64,000 nucleotides of DNA. It comes from Pseudomonas oleovorans subsp. oleovorans (GTDB lineage: Bacteria; Pseudomonadota; Gammaproteobacteria; Pseudomonadales; Pseudomonadaceae). The position numbers and the translations under genes are program-made. The notes beneath the pieces were generated by a model, which searched no databases, had not been told where the DNA came from, and saw nothing but the letters and a program-made list of their open reading frames with translations. Shown here piece after piece: positions 59,672 to 64,000 of the stretch. Where the stretch lies: assembly GCF_002197815.1 (NCBI RefSeq), contig NZ_NIUB01000003.1, positions 124,001-188,000 of the forward strand, written 5' to 3'. Positions within the stretch are counted from its first letter, which is position 1. Each line of letters opens with the position of its first letter.

Positions 59672-62460
59672 CAGAGAGCGTCCGGCAGCAATACGTACAC
59701 ACCCATCACATCCACGGGCAGGCAGGGGCTGACGCTGTACTGGCCAATGTCCCGGGCGGCTTCGCGCACGCGCTGATGGTCGGCCAGCAGCGCTGCGGCG
59801 CGTTGCTCGGCCAGTGCCTGCAACTGCTGTGGATGAGCAGCCAGATAATCCAGCGCGGCGCGCACTTCACGCTGCACGGCCTCGGGCGGCAAGTTGCCGC
59901 TGGGGGTGCATTCGAGCAGACGGCTGGCACTGTCATTGGCCAGCCATTGCGGCGTGTTGCGGCCTTGCACGGCCAGGGCCACGGTTTCCTCGGCCATCAT
60001 CTGGAACGGCTCGCGGCGGCGCACGTAGCTGAGCTGGTGGCGCAGGCGCAGCAGGTAGAGGGTGGTGACGACTTCCACGTCATTGGTCAGCGTGGCGGCG
60101 CAACGGGCGGCCAGTGGACGTTCGCCGCCGAGTGCGTCTTCCAGCAGGTGTTGGGCCAGCAAGCCGACCAGCGGATGGCTGCGGTGCAGTTCGCTGAAGT
60201 CGATCACCTGGGGTCTGTCTATGCCTTCGTCGGCCAAGCGTTGGCGCAGGGCTTCGGGCAGGTGTTGCGGCAGGAAACGGGCGGTTTGCTTGCGGCCGAT
60301 TTCCAGTGGCGACCCCAAGCGCACGCTGGCGCTTTGCAGGAAGCGCTGCACGTCAGTCTGGGTGCCCAGGGCCTGCTGCTGCTTGTGCCATTCGGGCAGC
60401 ACTTCGTCGGGCTTGATGCGGCGCTGGGCAAAGACGGTGCGGTTGGCCTTGGCCTTTTCCAGGGCGTCTTGCCATTGCGCTTGCAGCGGGGCCAGCAACT
60501 GTTCGGGTTCGCCAAAGTCGAACGCCGCCTGGGGCGATGCGGCGCGGCTGTCACTGCGTTTCATCAGCGCGGCTTTGACCAGCGCCTGGTTGATGCGGGC
60601 TTCGTCCTCGGGCAGAGGCACCAGCACGCCGAGTTCCTTCTGGATGGCCTCGCCTTTGCGCAGGATGACGTTGAGCACGAAGCCATCCACCGGGTTGTCC
60701 TGCCCGTAGAGCATGGTGCAGCGCACTTCATCGGCTTGCTGACCGAAACGATCGACGCGGCCTTCGCGCTGTTCGTGGCGAGTGGGGTTCCAGGCCAGAT
60801 CGTAGTGAACAACAGCGGTGAACAGATGTTGCAGGTTGATGCCTTCGGAGAGGCAGTCGGTGGCGACCAGGATGCGTTGCTCGGCATCCTCCATGTCGTC
60901 CACGCGCTCGCGGCGTTCTTCGGGGGTGAGTTCGCCGGTGACGGCATCGACGGTGGCCTTCGGAAAAGCGGCCTTGATGTGTTCGGCCACGTAATGGGCG
61001 GTGGCGATGTAGCGGCAGAACACCACCGGGTGGTAGCCATCCTTCACAAGAAGGTCAATATGCCGGATGAGCGCGGCCAGCTTGGGATCACCGGCCTTGC
61101 CGGAAAGACGTTGCGCGTCGGCGATCAGGGCTTGCAGGCGCGGCGCGGCATCCTGCACCTGGGCGGGCGGCTCCAGATCACTGCCGGAAAGATCATCGGC
61201 CTCGCCATCGTGCAAGCGTTCATCACTGAGGAGGGCGTCGTCAGGCAGGGTTCCTTCCAGCCTCGTGGTCAGGGCCTTGACGGCGGCCGCGGGCGACGAT
61301 GCCACGCAGCGCAACAATGCCAGGGTGGCGTACCAGATGAGGCGCGCGCCGCCTTGCTGTTCTTGCTGCTCAATGGTTTCAGCCAGTTCGCGGCAGTAAT
61401 CCTGCACGGCGTCGAAGAACGCGCCCCATTCGCCGCTGAGCTGGTAGGTCAGCTCGGTTTTCATGCGGCGGGGAAAACCTCGTCCGTCATGGGTCTCGGC
61501 CTGCCATTCAACGATGTCCTTGCGACGGCGCTGGACGAAGTGGCGCGCCAGTTCCTGACGCAGCGGGTCGGAGGCTGTCATGCGGCCTTGCAAGGCGGCA
61601 AAGCGTGGATCGAGCAGCGACAGCAAGTTGTAGAAGGCGGTTTCGTCACCGGAGTGAGGGGTGGCGGTCAGCAGAATCAGGTGTCGCTGCGCGTCACGGG
61701 CAAGGCGTTGCAGCAACTCGAAGCGCAATTGCTTGCCCGCGCCGCTGCTGGCGCAGGTGTGGGCCTCGTCAACGATGATGCACTCGGGGGCGGTGGCGAG
61801 AAACTGTTCGCGGTGGCGTTCGCTCTTGATGTAGTCCAGGCTGACGACCACCACGGGATGATGGTCGAACAGGCGCGCACCATGCGGAAGGTCGCGTTCG
61901 ATGCGCGATGCGGATGCCGAGGTCAACGCGATGGCATGCAGGTTGAAACGGGCCTCCAGCTCACGTTGCCATTGTTCGACCAGGTGTGGCGGGCAGAGGA
62001 TGGCCAGGCGGGCGATTTCGCCACGGTCCATCAGTTCGCGGGCGATCAGACCGGCTTCGATGGTCTTGCCGATGCCCACGTCATCGGCGATCAGCAGGCG
62101 CACCGTGGACAGGCGCAAGGCCATCAGCAGCGGCACAAGCTGGTAGCCGCGCGGCTCGACAGCGATGTTGCCGAAGGAGCGGAACGGCCCAGCGCCGGCG
62201 CGCAGGGTGAGGCGCAAGGCATCGCGTAGCAACAGCGCGGCGGCGTGGTTGCCGGCGCGTGCGGGATCGGGCCAGTCGAAGGTGGCAGGTTCGACGGGAT
62301 GCAGTTCCAACTCGGGGATCAGGGCGATGCTTTCGTCATCGGCGCCGCTCAATGGACGCAGGCGCAACCAGTCGCGGCGGGAGTCGCTCTGCACCACCCA
62401 TTCGCGGCCTCGGGCGCGCACCAGGTTGCCGGGTAGAAAGTCGTGTTCGAGGATCGTCAT
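59671..62460 (-). CDS. drmD: SNF2-like helicase (DrmD-like)
   Basis: 929 aa, MTILEHDFLPGNLVRARGREWVVQSDSRRDWLRLRPLSGADDESIALIPELELH. Helicase motifs: LLIADDVGIGKTIEAGLIAREL near residue 130, IIVDEAHTCASS near 230, LILLTATPHSGDETAF, VFCRYIATAHYVAEHI, and EQREGRVDRFGQ near 567. The domain layout and length match DISARM class 1 DrmD, a DNA translocase. It starts 6 bp after the DUF1998 gene and its stop overlaps the AlbA_2 gene start. The symbol is assigned from overall resemblance and context. Confidence 0.82.
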   Translation of the reverse strand: MTILEHDFLPGNLVRARGREWVVQSDSRRDWLRLRPLSGADDESIALIPELELHPVEPATFDWPDPARAGNHAAALLLRDALRLTLRAGAGPFRSFGNIAVEPRGYQLVPLLMALRLSTVRLLIADDVGIGKTIEAGLIARELMDRGEIARLAILCPPHLVEQWQRELEARFNLHAIALTSASASRIERDLPHGARLFDHHPVVVVSLDYIKSERHREQFLATAPECIIVDEAHTCASSGAGKQLRFELLQRLARDAQRHLILLTATPHSGDETAFYNLLSLLDPRFAALQGRMTASDPLRQELARHFVQRRRKDIVEWQAETHDGRGFPRRMKTELTYQLSGEWGAFFDAVQDYCRELAETIEQQEQQGGARLIWYATLALLRCVASSPAAAVKALTTRLEGTLPDDALLSDERLHDGEADDLSGSDLEPPAQVQDAAPRLQALIADAQRLSGKAGDPKLAALIRHIDLLVKDGYHPVVFCRYIATAHYVAEHIKAAFPKATVDAVTGELTPEERRERVDDMEDAEQRILVATDCLSEGINLQHLFTAVVHYDLAWNPTRHEQREGRVDRFGQQADEVRCTMLYGQDNPVDGFVLNVILRKGEAIQKELGVLVPLPEDEARINQALVKAALMKRSDSRAASPQAAFDFGEPEQLLAPLQAQWQDALEKAKANRTVFAQRRIKPDEVLPEWHKQQQALGTQTDVQRFLQSASVRLGSPLEIGRKQTARFLPQHLPEALRQRLADEGIDRPQVIDFSELHRSHPLVGLLAQHLLEDALGGERPLAARCAATLTNDVEVVTTLYLLRLRHQLSYVRRREPFQMMAEETVALAVQGRNTPQWLANDSASRLLECTPSGNLPPEAVQREVRAALDYLAAHPQQLQALAEQRAAALLADHQRVREAARDIGQYSVSPCLPVDVMGVYVLLPDAL

Positions 62461-62466
62461 GCGCCT

Positions 62467-64000
62467 TTATTCCTTGGAACCGAACACATCGGCGTGCGCG
62501 GCGAATTGTTGTGGCCAGCGTGAAGCGTCCGAGAAATCGAGCACCTGCCAGCCTTTGTCCTGCAATACGCTGGCGGTCTGCTCATCCACCGCGGACAGAA
62601 ACACCAGAGCACGGGATGCCTTGTACTGGGCTGCGGCGATGGCCGCGCCATTGTTGACGGGTACATTGACCGCATCAGGTTGTCTAGCCCCGGCCTGGCG
62701 GAGTTCGGACAGCCAGATGTCGAGCAGCTCGTCTTCTGAAGTCGTTGCGGCAACGGTGGCCGGGCTATTCGTTACGGGCTGCACCTGAGCATTGGCCAGC
62801 GCGACCAACAGTTTCAGCGCATCCGCATTGCGGCGGTTGATGTGTTCGTGATCCGGCTGGTTGAAGTAGGAGAGCAGGCATTGGTAACAGCCGGCCTCGC
62901 ATTGATGATTGCCCAGTTCATCGGTCTGCTCCAGCGACGGCAGATCGTCCAGCGTCCAAATGCCACTCTGCGGTTTGCGATGGTGAATCAGTTGCAGGGC
63001 ATTGCTGGCGACGAGTGCAAGGTCGTCGCGATGGTTTGCCAGGCGTGTGAGCACACCCGCACCGCCTTCCGCCGCTTCGTAGAACAGCAAGGCGCGGCGC
63101 TCGTCAGACTTCGGCAGTGGCTCGACCACCAGTTCGGATTCCTCGATCTGGAAGGTCATTTCGATACCGCGCTTGAGCGCGGCCTGCAAAGTGGCCATGG
63201 CCTCCAGAGGCAAGGCATGTACGGGAGCGAAGATCAGCAGATTGCGATGATCTTCCACAAAGGGAACGATGCGTTGGTTGGGCACCTTTTCCAGCAAGGC
63301 ATCGTCGCCGCCCTGGTCGTCTTCCGCATCCGGTGCATCCTGCTTGCTCCAGGTGCCCGTGATGGGGTTGATGTAGAAGCCCAGTTGCTCCTTGTCCTTG
63401 CGCCTGCGCCAGCCGCGGTTGATGCGCCAGATTTGCGCAGCGGGCGCGTAGGTGAGCTCGCCCAGCACGTCCTCGCCTTGTTGGATCGTGGCCTTCTGCT
63501 GCTGGATACGGCCATCGGGGCCGGGCAGGAAGCGGTAAGTGGTTTGCAGCTCGAAGCCTTGACGCTGGCGCTCCTCGTCGTTGATGGAGATGCGCTCGGT
63601 GGCCACGGTCTCCACGGTTTCGATGCGGTAGAGCTCGCGCACCCAATCGTGCTCGGTGAGCAAGGCGTCGCAGTTCTCGCAGCGATTGACCAGCGGCTGT
63701 TCGCCGCCCGGCTCGCCGAGATGGCCGTAGCCGCACTGGCTGCACACCAACGAGGCAATGGTGGCCAACTGGCTGTTGCCGGAAATGTGGTCTGTATTGC
63801 CTACATTGAGTTTGGCTCGCACCACGCGGTACATGCGGCCCTGGTGATAAATGAGGCTGCGGGGGCCGAATTCGGACAGGGCCAGGAAGCGCGGCCGGCT
63901 GACCATGCTGCCTTCGTCATCCTTGCCGTTGACCGTCTGACCTCCACGGGCAGGAATCCAGGCCATCAGCGGCAGGCGCGGGAAGTTGTAGCCGGGCAGG
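62467..64000 (-). CDS. DUF1998 protein, N-terminus beyond the window (DrmB-like, or C-terminal part of a DrmA/DruE-type helicase)
   Basis: Open at the right edge (LPGYNFPRLPLMAWIPARGG is still in frame), at least 511 aa visible. A zinc-ribbon-like pair is seen at SLVCSQCGYGHL and NRCENCDALL, then the DUF1998 core NLLIFAPVHALPLEAMATLQAALKRGIEMTFQIEESEL, ALLFYEAAEGGAGVLTRLA and the cysteine cluster HQCEAGCYQCLLSYFNQPDHEHINRR. DISARM DrmB carries DUF1998; the large helicases of Druantia do too. The next gene beyond the edge should decide. It is the most upstream visible gene of the operon. Confidence 0.8.
   Translation of the reverse strand, partial: LPGYNFPRLPLMAWIPARGGQTVNGKDDEGSMVSRPRFLALSEFGPRSLIYHQGRMYRVVRAKLNVGNTDHISGNSQLATIASLVCSQCGYGHLGEPGGEQPLVNRCENCDALLTEHDWVRELYRIETVETVATERISINDEERQRQGFELQTTYRFLPGPDGRIQQQKATIQQGEDVLGELTYAPAAQIWRINRGWRRRKDKEQLGFYINPITGTWSKQDAPDAEDDQGGDDALLEKVPNQRIVPFVEDHRNLLIFAPVHALPLEAMATLQAALKRGIEMTFQIEESELVVEPLPKSDERRALLFYEAAEGGAGVLTRLANHRDDLALVASNALQLIHHRKPQSGIWTLDDLPSLEQTDELGNHQCEAGCYQCLLSYFNQPDHEHINRRNADALKLLVALANAQVQPVTNSPATVAATTSEDELLDIWLSELRQAGARQPDAVNVPVNNGAAIAAAQYKASRALVFLSAVDEQTASVLQDKGWQVLDFSDASRWPQQFAAHADVFGSKE

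Noticed and set aside
59776..62229. 817-aa plus-strand open frame
   Set aside because: Antisense shadow of the DrmD-like helicase; glutamine/glycine-rich composition without motifs.

Overview
The window is GC-rich chromosomal DNA from a pseudomonad (genus Pseudomonas or its recent segregates). The glmS-glmR-lysE-glmU-atpCDGAHFEBI-parB-parA-rsmG-mnmG run has the Pseudomonas order and lies near the replication origin. REP elements (GTAGGAGC..., GTAGGGCGGGT...) are abundant. Everything was read by eye; no search was run.

Region 1 (1-28030) is an aerobic-type cobalamin (B12) locus. On the minus strand, a TonB receptor, an ABC ATPase and an ABC solute-binding protein (cut by the left edge) lie behind a cobalamin riboswitch and an AT-rich Zur-like palindrome. 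Next come a 2Fe-2S ferredoxin-like gene, cobK and cobL (minus), then cobG-cobH-cobI-cobJ (plus) behind a second cobalamin riboswitch that carries two MITE-like insertions. The stretch 12.0-18.9 kb is an accessory patch: a triplicated REP unit, an AraC-LysE chimera, a GlxA-type regulator and LysE exporter, a flavin reductase, an SDR with its LysR regulator, and an MFS transporter cut by an IS30 remnant. The minus-strand operon cobW-cobN-chlI-like-VWA-cobF follows a third cobalamin riboswitch, and cobE-cobM diverge from it. Together these supply most corrin-ring methylations, ring contraction, reduction and cobalt insertion; cbiD is absent and cobF is present.

Region 2 (28030-45120) is the core block: amino-sugar and UDP-GlcNAc synthesis (glmS, glmU), F1Fo ATP synthase, ParAB chromosome segregation, and the rsmG and mnmG RNA modification genes. 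A 327-bp miniature Tn7-like element sits at the canonical attTn7 position just after glmS and interrupts a small gene overlapping the glmS stop. A perfect parS-type palindrome lies inside cobW. Fifteen perfect DnaA boxes (TTATCCACA) are spread over 7.5-45.5 kb.

Region 3 (45120-64000) starts with an origin-like AT-rich segment with DnaA boxes and then passes into a genomic island: an STY4528-family ICE protein, an integrase-domain protein, and a minus-strand defence operon running off the right edge. In transcription order the operon encodes a DUF1998 protein, a DrmD-like SNF2 helicase, an AlbA_2/Schlafen ATP-binding regulator, a 1630-aa Eco57I/DrmMI-like DNA methylase, an SMC-like ATPase, an HNH endonuclease frameshifted at a run of eight G, and a DUF262 (GmrSD-like) protein. 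It reads as a DISARM-type core with an unusual SMC-HNH-DUF262 module. No mnmE follows mnmG, so the island probably interrupts that ancestral neighbourhood.
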